A stretch of DNA of 64,000 nt from Marsupella aquatica. Its lineage: Eukaryota; Marchantiophyta. Positions 20,720-32,600 of this stretch are shown piece after piece; positions within the stretch are counted from its first letter, which is position 1; each line of letters opens with the position of its first letter. The translations under genes were made by a program, and so were the position numbers. Below the pieces are notes generated by a model. That model searched no databases and was not told the DNA's origin. It saw only the letters and a list, made by a program, of their open reading frames with translations. The DNA is taken from positions 992,001-1,056,000 of the forward strand of contig OZ316899.1 in the NCBI GenBank assembly GCA_973895155.1, given 5' to 3'.

Positions 20720-22847
20720 CTAAACCACTAAAACCTGCCACCTAAACCCTCTAGAAAGGGGACTTCCTTCCCCTGCTTGCCTTCTTCCCCTTGGCCTTGT
20801 CCTTCTCTTTCTCCTTGCCCTTGCCCTTGCGGGTTTGCGCAGGGGGCGGTGGGACCTCCTCCTCCTCTTCCTGGTCATCCTCCTAGTCCGCTTCCTCATC
20901 CCTCTCCTCATCTCCATCCTCCTCCTCTTGGGCTGCTGCACTACCGGAACCACTACCACGGGCTGATGCAAAAGACTGGTCTCCAGTGCTAGTGGGCCCG
21001 ACACGACTACCAGGAGCAGTGCTCACATCCTCCTCGTCGCTACTAGCAGTGTCACCCTCCTTGTCAGAGGTACTATCCCCCTCTGGTGCCTGTTTCCACA
21101 CAAACCAAAGGGTACCAATTAGTGGCTTGCCTTTAACCTTAAAAATGTCTTCACAATAATCTGTATCATGAATGCCAAGGGTCCAAAAATGTAAAAAGGC
21201 TCACCAACAACTCGTCAACTTGCCAAAATAGAGTCTCCTTTCCATGCTTCTGCCCCACACCTCCATTTCTGTTGGGGTGATCTTCCTCCTGTACTTCTTG
21301 TACTATGCATCATCAACACCCACAAAAAACACCCGCAAAAAGAAGAGGAACAGCAAGGCATTAGGCCACATTAAACCTCAAATCATGTAGGTAGGAAATG
21401 TTGGGGTGGGTTTAGGAGGGTTATGGTGGGGGCCAAGGTGTTGGGGCCTTAATGGCCTTAATGGCCAAAACTTAACATTAAAAAAAAAACCATTTTTGAA
21501 TTTGCGAAGCCCATACCTTTGCAAAAAGCAGCATGATTATGTTTGCGAAGCTGGTTGTGATGCGCGTTGCTTCGCAAGTGCTTCGCAAAATCTCCCCAAA
21601 AAATATTAATAATAGTGTTTGCAAACATGTTGCAAAGCAACACGCATCGCAAAAGCTTCGCAAACTCTGTTATGACCAAAAATTGTGTCCAACCCGAGTG
21701 TGTACGACATAAAATGACTTGTAAGGTTCAACAGTAACTACTTACTAGCAAAAGGGAAACAATCGGGTGCCATTGCAAATGTCTTGAAACAAGAATTGGA
21801 GAAGGAAGGAGTGAAGGGAGGAGAGGGAGGCACTCACGAATGCTGCCTTGAGGCCGGGGAGGCCACCTTGACCGAGCCTGTGGGTTATGTTGGGCTTCTC
21901 CTGGAAGCGCTCAGCTGCCTTGAGGAATTTCTTGGGCGGATCGTTGACATCTGCCACAACCTATTGGAGTTGGGCCACCTTTTGCTCCATAGTTTTGAGG
22001 TCACGGTCAGACTTCCCGTCCTCTCTCGCCTTCTGGGCCTTTGCCAGCTTCTCAGTGAATTCCTTGAGGAGCCTGGCTGCTTTGAGCTTCACCTCAGTCT
22101 GGTAGAAGGCGTTCCAGACACCCTCAGAGAATTGCAGCGGCCGCTGCAGATTTCTGTACTCCTCCAGGTCTCTCAGGTGAGCTCTGATCTTCTTCCTATC
22201 GTGGTATCTTGCTTGGGACATAGAATTGCCAATTTTGTCTGCAAGCCACTGTGAGTCAATCTCTCCTCCATTTTGAAATGCATCCTTCACTTGATTCATG
22301 ACTCGCCTCTGCTCTACCTTCGAAACACTGCCCCACTCAACCCCTCGAGCAAAATTGGTTGACACAATGTGCCTGATTGTGCTCTTTGCCCCGAGATAAG
22401 CCAGCTCTGTTGGAATTCCTTCTTCTTCTAGAGTAATCAGGGGCAGCTTCTTCCTGGCCTCCTCCTTCTTTCTCTGCTCTTCCCTCTGCTTCCTGATCAG
22501 GTCTCGCCTTCCTTCCTTCTCTTCTTTTCCAGGGCATGAGGGGAGAGGACGCCGGCCTTTGCCCTCTCATCTCTCTTCCTCTTCTTCTCAATAGACTTAT
22601 GCTTTGCTGCCTTCTTCTCCTCCTCATCCCTTGCTGCGTGCCCTGCAGTCATACCAAATTGCAATGCCTGGCCTAAAATTGCACTCAATGATCCCAACCC
22701 TGCTGGTGTGGTCAAATCTAGTTTGCTCAATTGTGCCACGGAAAAGTACTCGTCCACCATCTTCTGCAGTCGGTCCTCCCCCCCTCTGTTACCCCCATTG
22801 TTACCAGAAGCTCCATCACCTCCAGCACTACCTCCTTCGCTCGCCAT
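20720..22847 (-). pseudogene. Broken two-exon gene inside the CACTA-like element
   Basis: The start is ATG at 22847 (MASEGGSAGGDG; Gly-rich, then a helical segment with LTTPAGLGSL and a Lys/Arg-rich stretch). A one-base shift in an AAGG run near 22510 leads to the frame ending at 21961, with VEWGSVSKVEQRRVMNQV and DSQWLADKIGNSMSQARYHD. After a TAG at 21961 the frame runs on to a splice-donor-like GTGAGT near 21842. An acceptor-like AG near 21090 starts a Ser/Asp/Glu-rich exon ending in a Lys-rich tail at 20744, with a TAG at 20883. The layout suggests a DNA-binding protein such as an En/Spm-type accessory or transposase protein, but I do not recognise it with confidence. At least three lesions make it non-functional. 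Confidence 0.55.
21490..21680. repeat. Internal GCGAA repeat cluster
   Basis: Recurring TTTGCGAAG, GCTTCGCAA and GCATCGCAAA, as in the terminal clusters. It lies in the putative intron of the broken gene, so it could be the end of a smaller nested copy. Confidence 0.65.
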
Positions 22848-23089
22848 CGCTCTGCCCGCACCCTAACCTTCGCTCTTCCGATGAAAAAATGCACTCTCCC
22901 GACCATTCCGCGCTCGGGATTCATAAGGGTCAATGGAGATAGGGTTTGCAAAACTCTACGCATCTCAACTTGCGATGCAGAACCTTTCGCAAAAATCATC
23001 GCAAACGCCTCCATTTGCGAAGTTATTTTGTTCGCAACGAGGTTTCCGCATGAGATTGCGAAGATGTTCTTCTCGCACCCATCACATGT

Positions 23090-24019
23090 GAATTTGAATT
23101 TTGAATTAAGGTGGGGGTATACTTAAGTGGGTGTATAAGTGATAAGACTAATAAGCTAAGGTATGTAGGAGGGGTTTTAAGGTTGGAGGGATATGAAGGA
23201 GGGTGTATCCTATTGTTGTTTGAGATTATGGCCAATTTAGGAGAGATAAATGATTTGGGTTTGTTTGAATTAAGGGTCTAATGGTAATTTTGGAGGGTGA
23301 GACCTTGGCTTTGGCATTGGGTACTAACATATGGTAAGAGGGATTTGGCATGTGAAGTTTTGGTCATTTAGGAGGGTAAGAGGGGTTTTGGCATTTGCTC
23401 TTTACAGGAACATAGGAGGGCTTAAGTGGTGAGGGTTTAGGGTCAGATTATGTTAATTTAGGAGGGTAAGACCCTCAGCTTTGGCATTTAGGGTTTATGG
23501 TAACTTATGAGGGTAAGAGGGGGTTGGTGTTTGGATGTTATGCTAACATAGGAGGGGAACATAATATATAAGATGCAGGGTGACCATTACTTTGGTGGAT
23601 TTTGACAAATGCATAGGCATTGTGGGAGCTTGGGCATCTGAAAGGTACAAGGTGTATGTATTGGTGTGGTTTTGTTTTTCATTGGACATATATATTTTGG
23701 CAAATATATATATATTTTTAGGGGCCCACAACTTGGGGTAAAAGAAGCATTGCAACTTGAGTTGCATACAGTTTTTCCCTCCTACTCTTAGATATGGTTT
23801 TTTGAACCATAAGACTATTAGGCACTATTGAGCCCAAGCTCCATAGAGGTATTTTCCATACTTCATTTGAGGTTTACAATTTTTAGGGTTTTCCAAGGGT
23901 CTAAAGTGGTTCTCTTCTAGAGTTGTTGAAGGGAGGGAATTGAATGAGTTTTTCTCTGTTTGGGTTTATCCTAACAAATGAGGAAATAAATCTATGCTTA
24001 CATGATACATTGCAGGCCA
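23090..24019. other. No gene; degenerate G-rich repeats
   Basis: About 23110-23560 holds loosely repeated TTAGGAGGGTAAGAGG-like words. The remainder is AT-rich (an AT run near 23700) with no recognisable feature. Confidence 0.6.
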
Positions 24020-25259
24020 TGTGATGCCTAGCCAGGAATCACTAAGCCCGGTTTACATGGTAGAGCAGGAGTGTACCCTGGAAACACCTTAGTATAGGAC
24101 CAAAAACAAGGAAAATATAAACAATTAAGGGTGACTATGGAACCCGGGCCGAGGCTGGAAGTAAGGACGCCGGGGGAGAGAACACGATTAGGGTTAGGGC
24201 GCGCTAAGCGTCGGCGGCTAGGGGTGACCAACGGGAGGGGAGACCAGAGGAGGAGAGGGGTAAGGACCGCTCGCGAGGAATAGTGGCTCATTTGCAAGAA
24301 CAAACTAGGCAAACGACTACGGGAGGCCAAATGCTGTTAGCTGCTTAGACAAGCACTCGGGGTGGGAACAAATACCAACGATCGACTCAAGGAGGGTATG
24401 AGCAACGTCAATCAAGCGGCACATTTTTGGGGATGCCTGTTCGAACGGGCAGGTGAGTACGTCAGGACTTACGAGGACGAAGAATCGGAGAGAGCAGCTC
24501 AAGAATGGCAGGAGCTCGCTCGGCTCTGGGAACTACAGAAGATGGCTTTCTTAGGAGGAGAACTTATCAAGGCCGAGTTCTTGTGGACTCCTACTGCCAA
24601 TCAGCTTGACGACCTTCTGTTTTGCGAAAACAGAATCGTCGGCATCCGGGAAGCCATAAATCGCTGCAACGACCTACACTGGGAGTTGAAGGGTAACACG
24701 GAGGGGTGGACAAAGGCAACCTTGCTAGGAGAAACATCCACGGTAGCCGAGATGAAGAGGAAAGGAAACAACAACGAAGAGGCCACACCGGCAAAAAGAA
24801 CGAGGTCGGCGGCACCTAGGAAGCCAGCAGAGCAGTAGAGCAGGACAAGGGGAGAAGCCGATGAGGAAGAGGTCGATCCCATCAATGCCATTCCAACAAA
24901 CAATAACACCTGGAAAGGCTGGGCGGCGACCCTACCGGAGGAAGTGCAATTACACTTTGCACGGGAGGAGGATGCATGCTTTACGGCCATGCAGACCAAG
25001 AAGTACCAAGGCTTCATGGCCGGATCCGGCTTGGAAGCCTTCGTAAGATTACCATGGCTGAAGCCGGAGGTGCCGGACTCAGACTTATTAGAATTCGTGG
25101 GATCATGGGAACCCGAGACCAATTCCACGAGGGTGTATGGGAAGGATTTCTATCTCACTCCCCGGGTGATTGTTGAGGTGTTTGGCTTGCCGATGGGTAA
25201 TAAGACCAAGGTTGATACCAGGAAGACCTTACCTGACAAGGAGTTCTGGTCATTCCCAG
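24020..25259 (+). repeat. E2 LTR copy b, truncated
   Basis: Starts TGTGATGCCTAGCCAGGAAT at 24020 and parallels copy a (13871-13402 joined to 908-120). Homology stops near 25259 (GTCATTCCCAG), where F-family sequence begins. No polypurine tract is visible upstream. Confidence 0.8.
24137..25259 (+). pseudogene. LTR-resident ORF of family E2 (copy b)
   Basis: The frame starts at ATG 24137 (MEPG, as in copy a) and keeps one phase to 25259 apart from stops: at least two in the basic N-terminus (near 24280 and 24340) and a TAG at 24836. Conserved parts: NVNQAAHFWGCLFERA (24400-24450), WTPTANQLDDLLFCEN and GIREAINRCND (24590-24680), a basic linker with KRTRS, then the LPW domain (LPW near 25052) with YGKDFYLTP and GLPMGN (near 25190). 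It is the uninterrupted counterpart of the gene split by E1. Function unknown. Confidence 0.75.
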
Positions 25260-26154
25260 TGTGAGATAAGGATGTTTATAAAGAAGGGTTAACTAACCAT
25301 AAATTTTAGAATTTTTACGTTTAAGATCTCAAATGAGGCTGAAGAGGGACCTGAAGACTACTTTGAAGTGTTATGAGACTTTCAAGCCCATCTGAGGTCA
25401 ACCCGGATTGATATTAGAGAAGGAGGATCGACCCGGAACTTTTTACTATAAGCCTTGAATGAGATATAAAGCTTATACCAAGACTCTACTCAACAACAGC
25501 TGTCCATTGCCAAAGTTTTTAAAACCATAAGTCAAACACAGGCACGACCACAGCAGAATCCGGATATAAGGAATGAAAGTCGATCCGGCCTCTCACACCT
25601 CTCAAAGCCGAACTTAGTAGGTTTTGAGCTCCCGAGCGCATTAGGCTATTTAAGCAGTAGAGTGAGGAGGCTCTACCCTTTTGGTAGAGGATCTTGGGTC
25701 CGGATTATAGGACCAATCTTGCATTGCATGATGAGAGCCTGGATATGAGGGTACTGACTGATTCGTTGTGAGGGGAATGCCTACTCCACCGCTGGAAGTG
25801 AAGGCAGGAAGTTTGAGATCCTGATCGTGGATACATCGGTTGTGAGAAGGGAGGCCAGGTCGACCCGGACATTACCATTGGAGGCCCGATTGAGTCCAGC
25901 GTTTCCCCATGGTAGATGACCCTGCATTGTGGTTAACAAAATCTTGATGCAATTTTTCCGAAACAATTTTCAGTTGATCAGAAACGCTGCTGCCAGGTCA
26001 ACCCGGACATTTGTACCAGTGGTCGACACCGAAGAGATTGAACATTCTGAAGTCGCATCATTGTAGAGCTCGCCGTAGAGGAGGCAGAACATTTACCAGA
26101 AATCAATTTTCTGCTTCCAAAAATCCTATGGAGCAAGGGGCGGATCCAGCCAGA
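25260..26154 (+). other. Non-coding leader upstream of F-family gene
   Basis: No ORF is conserved. GGATC, CCGGA and CAACCCGGA words are frequent. A TATTTAAG at 25647-25654 is a possible TATA box about 500 bp before the gene. By analogy with E4 this may be the first part of an F LTR, but its start was not found. Confidence 0.4.
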
Positions 26155-27869
26155 ATGTCCACTTCTCGCGTCTCTAAGGGGCATTCAACCTCAACATCAC
26201 CTGCACCTACTCCGGTTAAAGCCCCTGTGAGACGATAAAGAGAAAGGAGGTCCCCATTGCCATGAAAATTCTGAGGCCAGCTATTCCGGACAGTGAAGCT
26301 GAGAAGGTCAAACTGAGGGAGTCTTTGCTCAGGATGGGTTGTGAGTCTCTCATGGAGCTACCCTGGAGTTATCAGAGCGAAGATATGGTCAGAGAGATCC
26401 AATCCAAGGAGTGTCCGGCTGAGTTTAAGGATACCTCCAGAGGCCGACCTGAGCGATGGACTCAGATGATGATTGCAGGAGCTTTTGTATTGGAAGATGA
26501 AGAAGAAGGTCCAGTGGGGAGAGCTGTCAACCTAATCCTTCCTTACTTCAAAGGAGCCATCAACAGTAAGCACGGGTTCAATGTTTCTAAGTGTTTGGAT
26601 CCTGATCTGAGACGAGTCTTCAGCTTTCTGCTACCCCTGCTGTACCCTGAGAAGCCAAGAAGAGTTACTGTTGGAGTTGGCTCTACCATTGTTGCTGCTT
26701 ACAAGGGAGAAAGAAAAGTCAACTAGGCTAAGCTTATCTTTGACTTAATAAGGAAGTTGGTACAGAACCTGTCCAACAAGAGTCCTACTCCCCTCTCCTG
26801 CTACCTGGCACATCTATATAGTTTTGAAGGAGTCTTGTTCAGAGAGGAGAAGAAATTACTATTGGCCAAGTTCAACTTCATAAAGTATGGAGAGACAGAT
26901 CCAGATATCACCCAGGCCACCTCTGATGACAGTGAGGATGAGGAACCAGCAGAGACAAATCCTTGAAAGACCCGGTCTGCTGCCCGGAACCTCGACCCGG
27001 ACTTTGCCGACCCGGCCTTCGTCGACCCGGCTGAATTTCCGGATGCGCCTGGCCATGCCTCCCTAGACACCCTAGCTGATTTCCAGATCATCTCAGATAC
27101 ATTCCAGAAGGTGAAGAGGAAGACCACTGTGATGGAGAAGGCCATCACTGACATTTCTCAAAAGTTAGGAGTAAAACCAGGGCAGATTCTTGAGAAGATC
27201 TCCACCATGAGTGATGCCATAGATAAGAGGAAGTTGGAGAAGGAGAATGAGTTCCTCAAGAAGAAGGTATCTGAACTCAAACAGCAGTTGGAAAGGAGTA
27301 AGAAGAAGAATGAGCTTGAGCATACTCTCCAACTCAGTATCACTCAATCTTTGGATCTGATTGAGCCTTTGACTAAGATAGCTTCTCTGGATCTTCTTAA
27401 GGCCCAAATTTATGATGAGTATTTGGCCAAGAACACCACACCCATCCTTTTCTCCAAGATTAACCATTTAGTGGTAGATGTGAGTACCAAGGTGGATGAT
27501 GCACTTACGGGTCTCTCAAAGACCTGTGAAGCCTTAAGGGAGATGAGTGACTTGACTACAGAGGAGCTATTAGCTGATACTGAGATTCCTGCCTTTACTA
27601 CCAGATTTTTCTCTCCTAGTCCTCATGAAGGAGTCTATTCCACTGGCCCCTCATCACCCCTCAACCCTCCTGGTTTCCCCACTCCCAGTACACACTTCCA
27701 CTCCCATTCTTACACTTATTCTCATGACCCAAGTGCCCATCAGGAGAACATGGATATTGACCCGTTCATCCCTTTTACCACTGGCCAACAGGGAGTTTTC
27801 CTTCGACCAGAACCCCTTGCCATGGCTAACCCTGAGGAGGTTCCTTCCCAAAAGCTAGGACCAGAATAG
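26155..27869 (+). pseudogene. F-family coiled-coil gene (LPW superfamily)
   Basis: The main frame starts before ATG 26262: the upstream frame (MSTSRVSKGH, 26155) joins it through a one-base shift near 26230. From 26262 to 27869 one phase is kept, with only two stops (TAG 26724, TGA 26964). Features in order: EVPIAMKILRPAIPD, comparable to G's TVIVNEKPLRPEIP; GCESLMELPW; FSFLLPLLYPEKPRRVTVGVGS, matching G's FLLPLLSPAKPRRVTIRIGN; an acidic stretch; a coiled coil (27110-27550); and a Pro/Ser/His-rich tail. It is clearly a diverged relative of the G genes at 18434 and 62717. Function unknown. Confidence 0.72.
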
Positions 27870-28863
27870 AGTTATATTTAGAGAGTTAGAGCCACATTAG
27901 TTTAGACTTAGAAATAGTTATATAGATTAGTATATGAGTAAGTAGACTCCAGTATTTTGTTGATGTATCCATTGGAGACTCTACTCCATTTTTGACTAGG
28001 ATAGTTCACTTTTATTTACATATTTCTTTAGACTTGGGTTTTGAAGAGGCATGTCTTTTCATAATCTCCACTTTTAGTACAAAAGGAGGAGAACCCAAAG
28101 TCAACCTTGGGAGAGAGAGATGCATTTGATTTCCCCATTTTGATTTTGGAGAAATCTATGTCTTTTCTTCCCTTCTTTTTACCATGGTTAAGTAAAGAGA
28201 AGTTTCAAGATTAGCAACCCTTTGAGTTGTTGTGCAATATTCAATGAATACTAGCGTGTGCCTATGATGATATTGGAAGATCAGCAAGGTCTGTGACCAA
28301 TTCATATAGAAGATTCACCAAAGAGAAATTGGAATTTGCGTGAAACTCAAATAAGCAATCTTAAGGATAGTAGGAGAAGTAAACCAATTCGAGTATCCTA
28401 GTACCATCTTAAGCAAGACCAGAAAAGTGTCCCGGGTTGATTTACATTGTTGTCTTCTAAATTCAAGAGATGGAGAAGAGTTGCTATGAGAAATCAAAAA
28501 GCATATACAATGTTGATTTCCGAATCTTAAATTAGGCCATAATCCTTATTGAAGGAGTGGTGATGGTCGGAATTCAATTTCCTTGCGCTTTGAAACCTCC
28601 CACCTACTCTCTCTAGTTTCAATCTTTGTTAATTCTAGTCTTTATTATTGCACTATGAATCCTAAGGATTACCCACTTGAGTTTGTGGTTAAACACTTAT
28701 GTTAAGGAGATCATTAGAAATCTCTCCAACCTAAGAATGTTGGTGTAAACTTCTCAAATTGTGTTAATTCAGTCTTTTTGATCTTATCCACTCCTAACGG
28801 GAACGAAATCGAGTTGTTAAAGAGTAAATAGTCATTTATCTCTTTATCACCTTGTTACACTCT
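27870..28863 (+). other. Non-coding tail after F-family gene
   Basis: About 1 kb with no gene, in the same relative position as the tail that follows the E4 LTR ORF (44029-44912). It ends where truncated E2 LTR sequence begins at 28864. Confidence 0.45.
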
Positions 28864-29696
28864 TGCATGGCCTCCAGCCGATCAAGTAGCTTTTCATGCT
28901 TCCCTTGGGCTGCGGCCAAGGCCTTCTCGCTTTGAGTGGTCTGGTCTTTAGCCGCCTTCCTAAGCCTATCGACTTGCCAATTAAGACCCTGTACCTCTTC
29001 CTTTGCATCGGCTAACTCCAACTGCACCTTTGTCAATTTCTCTTTAATCTGCTGGTTATCCAATTGGTAGTTTTCCAATTGGTTGTTCGCCACCTCTAAT
29101 TCCTGCTCTTAGCCAAGAGATCCTGCTGTGCTTGTTGATCCACCCTTGATTTAGCCACCTCTGCTTCCATGCCACAAAACCGAGTGATCACTTCCTCCGT
29201 ATCTACAAATGCCATTTTGTGAATTCCCCACAATTGCGCAAGCTTTGCTTGTTCTCTAGCTGCGCGCTCCGGCTCAACGTCTTCATACGTAGGTATCAGC
29301 TGCCTTGCTTCTTCAAGCAAACAGCCCCAAAACTTCCCTGCCTGATTCACCGTGTTCATTCCACCAAATGCCAAGAACTTGCGCAATTTCCCAATCCACC
29401 ACATGCACTCGACTGACAGTCGCTCCTCAATGTCAAGACCGTGTACACGAGAATGCAAAATGGCAGAGTATTGGTCTCCTCACTTTGAAGTTGCCACTTG
29501 AAGGTCTTTGTGATCAAGCATGGATTAGGTCATAACTCAAATCCTGCCGGATCTCAACCGTTGGATCCTTTCCCTTATCATCTAACACGTAGTAATCGAC
29601 ATCAGTCTTTATTGTTACCTTATACTCTCTATCTATCCTTATTTAGCCATTATTTTAGGCTTAATTATTACTTCGTGATCCTGGCAAGGCATCACA
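28864..29696 (-). repeat. E2 3' LTR, truncated
   Basis: Starts TGTGATGCCTTGCCAGGATC at 29696 right after the polypurine tract. It carries the first part of the LTR ORF (29458-29096 and on to 28864: N-terminal domain fused directly to coiled coil). It is cut at 28864 by the junction with the F-gene tail. Confidence 0.87.
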
Positions 29697-32600
29697 TAGA
29701 TCCCCACTTAATTGTGAAGCGTCCTCGCAAACATCTTCAAACTCATACATATAGTATTTTTTAAGCCTATCATAGTGTATTCTTACAAGATAAATCTTGC
29801 CCGTGATATTGGCTAGTTGGACTGACCCATTGGAGAACATCATTTCCACCTTGTACGGTCCTAACCAGCAAGTGTAAAGCTTCCCAGGAAATTTTACATA
29901 CCTGTTGTCATATAGTAACACTAGATCTCCAGTCTGAATACAGATTGGTCTTAACTTCTTATCGTATCACTGCTTCATTAGTTCCTGTCTATACTTCAAT
30001 CTTTCTGATGCTATCAACCTAGCCTCCTCCAATGCTTCCAGTTGGTACAACCTTGCTCTCCTACTCTCGGCTTCCAACAGACGTTGTTGTATAGTAACTC
30101 GATAAGTGGGAACCTCCAACTCCATTGGTACCAAAGCCTCCTGCCCAAACGTTAGGAAATAAGGTGTATGTCCCGTAGTCGTCTTGTAGGCCAAGTTGTA
30201 AGCAAAAACAGCAGCGTACAGCTTGTCATCCCAGTCATCCTTGTGGTCAGATACCATCTTGTTTAGTATCTTACCAATGATTCCATTTGCACACTCGGTA
30301 AGTCCATTGGCCTTTGGATGATAGGGAGTTGTAGGCCGATGCCGAACCAAGTATTGCTCATTAAGCCGACCAATGATATCATTTAGGAAATGAGTCCCCT
30401 GATCGCTGACCAGCTCTAGAGGTGCCCCATACCTGGTGAAAATCTGCTCGTATAAAAATTGAGCTGTCGTGATTGCATCATCCCTCATGGTCGGCCTAGC
30501 TTCCACCCATTTGGTCGCATAATCAGTGGCCAAGATGATGTACTTATTCCTTCGAGGATATGTTTTTGGTTTTAGAGGCCCAATGTAATCAATCCCCCAC
30601 TTTTCAAATGCGGCAAGGGGTAAAATTGGATGCAATGGATGTCTACTGGCAGCCCTTGGTCCCCCCGCCCTTTGACAAGGATCACATTCCTTAATGAATT
30701 GATGAACATCCTTGTGCAAGGTTGGCCACCAGTAACCGACATCCAATATCTTACGTGTGGTAACTACTGGTGCAAAATGACCTCCGGCCTCTTCTCCGTG
30801 CATTGCTTCCATTACCTTCCGGGTATCATCCCTCTCCAAACATCTTTGGAGATTACCATATGCTCCATCCTGTGCAACACTCCCTTGATGACCTGATAAC
30901 GTGCTGCCTTTTGCAAAAACACAACCTTCTGCTTTCTGGTCCATGCCGTATTCAGTCGTGCTGTACTCAAAAATCCCAATATCTCAGGGTACTAGGTATT
31001 CGAATCCTCGATCTGAAATAATTCCTCATCCGGAAAACGGTCGTCAATGCAATCTGTTGCCGGGTCACCTGGTACTCTGGAGAAGAAATCAGCATTTGCG
31101 TGTAACTTCCCAGGTTTAATCCTTAATTCGTAATCAAATTCCTGCAATAGAAGTATTCATTGGGCCACTCGTCTTGTAAGATCTGGCTTATTCACTAAGT
31201 ACCTCAAACTTTCATGATCTGTATGGAAGATCACACGGTAACCCAATAAGTAATGTTGAAACTTCTTACATGAGTAAATGACCCCCAGCGCCTCCCTCTC
31301 TGTAGTCGTGTAGTTCTGCTCGGCTACAGCTAACTGTTGGCTTGCAAAATAGATGGGGTGGTCCTTTCCCTTATCATCTAACTGACTTAGAACGGAGCCG
31401 ATGCAGAACCCTGAAACATCCACAAACACATGAAAATCCTTATTCCAATCAGGCGCCATCATGACGGGTGCTTCAACCAACTTTTGCTTCAACTGTACCA
31501 CAGCCGTAACCCGTTCAGGTGTTGCTTCAAAATCTGAACCTGTTTTGAGCATGTTGGTTAACGGAAGTGCTAGCTTGGCAAAATCCTTGATAAACCTTCG
31601 ATAGTAACCAATACAACCCAAGAAATATCTGACATCTTTTATATTCTTGGGTTGCATGATATTGAGCCACACGGCTTATTTTCCCTTATCAATTTTGATA
31701 CCTTTTTTGGACACCCTGTGGCCGAGCAGGACCCCCTCAATTACTCCGAAAAATCATTTATCCGGATGTAACTTCAGTCCCACCTGTCTGCATCTTTTAA
31801 AGGTTCTTTGTAAGTACTTGGCATGTTTGGACGCCTTCCCAAACATAGCAAAATCATCAAATAATATCTCCAGAAACTTCCGGAGGGAATCATGAAATAT
31901 GTTAACCATCAACCTTTGGAACATAGCTGGTGCATTACATAATCCGAAAGGCATCCGATTAAACACATAGATTCCCCACTCAGGAATGAAAGCAGTTTTG
32001 ATCTGATCCTCTTGCCTGATTCTGATTTGATTGTATCTAGAGTAGCCATCCATGAAAGAATACAACTCATGGCTAGCTACAGTGTCTAGCACCATATCAG
32101 TAAAAGGTAACGGAAAATTATCCTTCAAAGTGGAGTCATTTAGCTTCCTATAATCCTGGCAAACCCTTATCTTCGGCTTGCCATCCGGTCCTGCCTTCTT
32201 GGGTACAATGACAATAGGAGACACCCAGTCCAAATGGAGAATTGGCGTAATGAAGCCGGCCTCCACCAACTTGTCAATTTCTGCTTTTACCAACAAAGAA
32301 TACTTTGGATTCATCCTTCTCATTGGTTGCCAAAACGATTTGGCTCCCAACATAAGGTCAATCCGATGCTCCCCCAATTTTGGGTCCACTCCTTGTAAAT
32401 CAAGGTGACTCCAAGCAAAAACATCCTGGTATTCCACAAGTAACTCACTGATCTCCTTTTTGATTTTGGGAGCAAGATCCCTACCCAGATTTACCTCCCG
32501 ACCCTCACCCAACTTGAGCTTCTTGTATTGCTTTGATTGAATCATGTTCATTTGCTTCTTTAGATTTGGATCTAGGTCTGCTTCCAACCAGGCCAACCTC

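Larger units (their letters stand above)
19994..23090 (-). mobile_element. CACTA-like element with GCGAA-rich subterminal repeats
   Basis: The left end is CACTACAACACTATGGCC at 19994, inserted in the tail of a G-family gene. Short GCGAA/TTCGCAA/ATCGCAA words crowd 20000-20510 and about 22930-23085, with an internal cluster at 21490-21680. Dense subterminal repeats are typical of CACTA elements. A broken gene lies between on the minus strand. I could not find the matching TTGTAGTG right end, so the right limit is approximate and the class is probable, not proven. Confidence 0.6.

Noticed and set aside
20720-21004. 94-codon Arg-rich minus-strand ORF
   Set aside because: It is an out-of-frame reading of the Asp/Glu- and Lys-rich exon of the broken gene.
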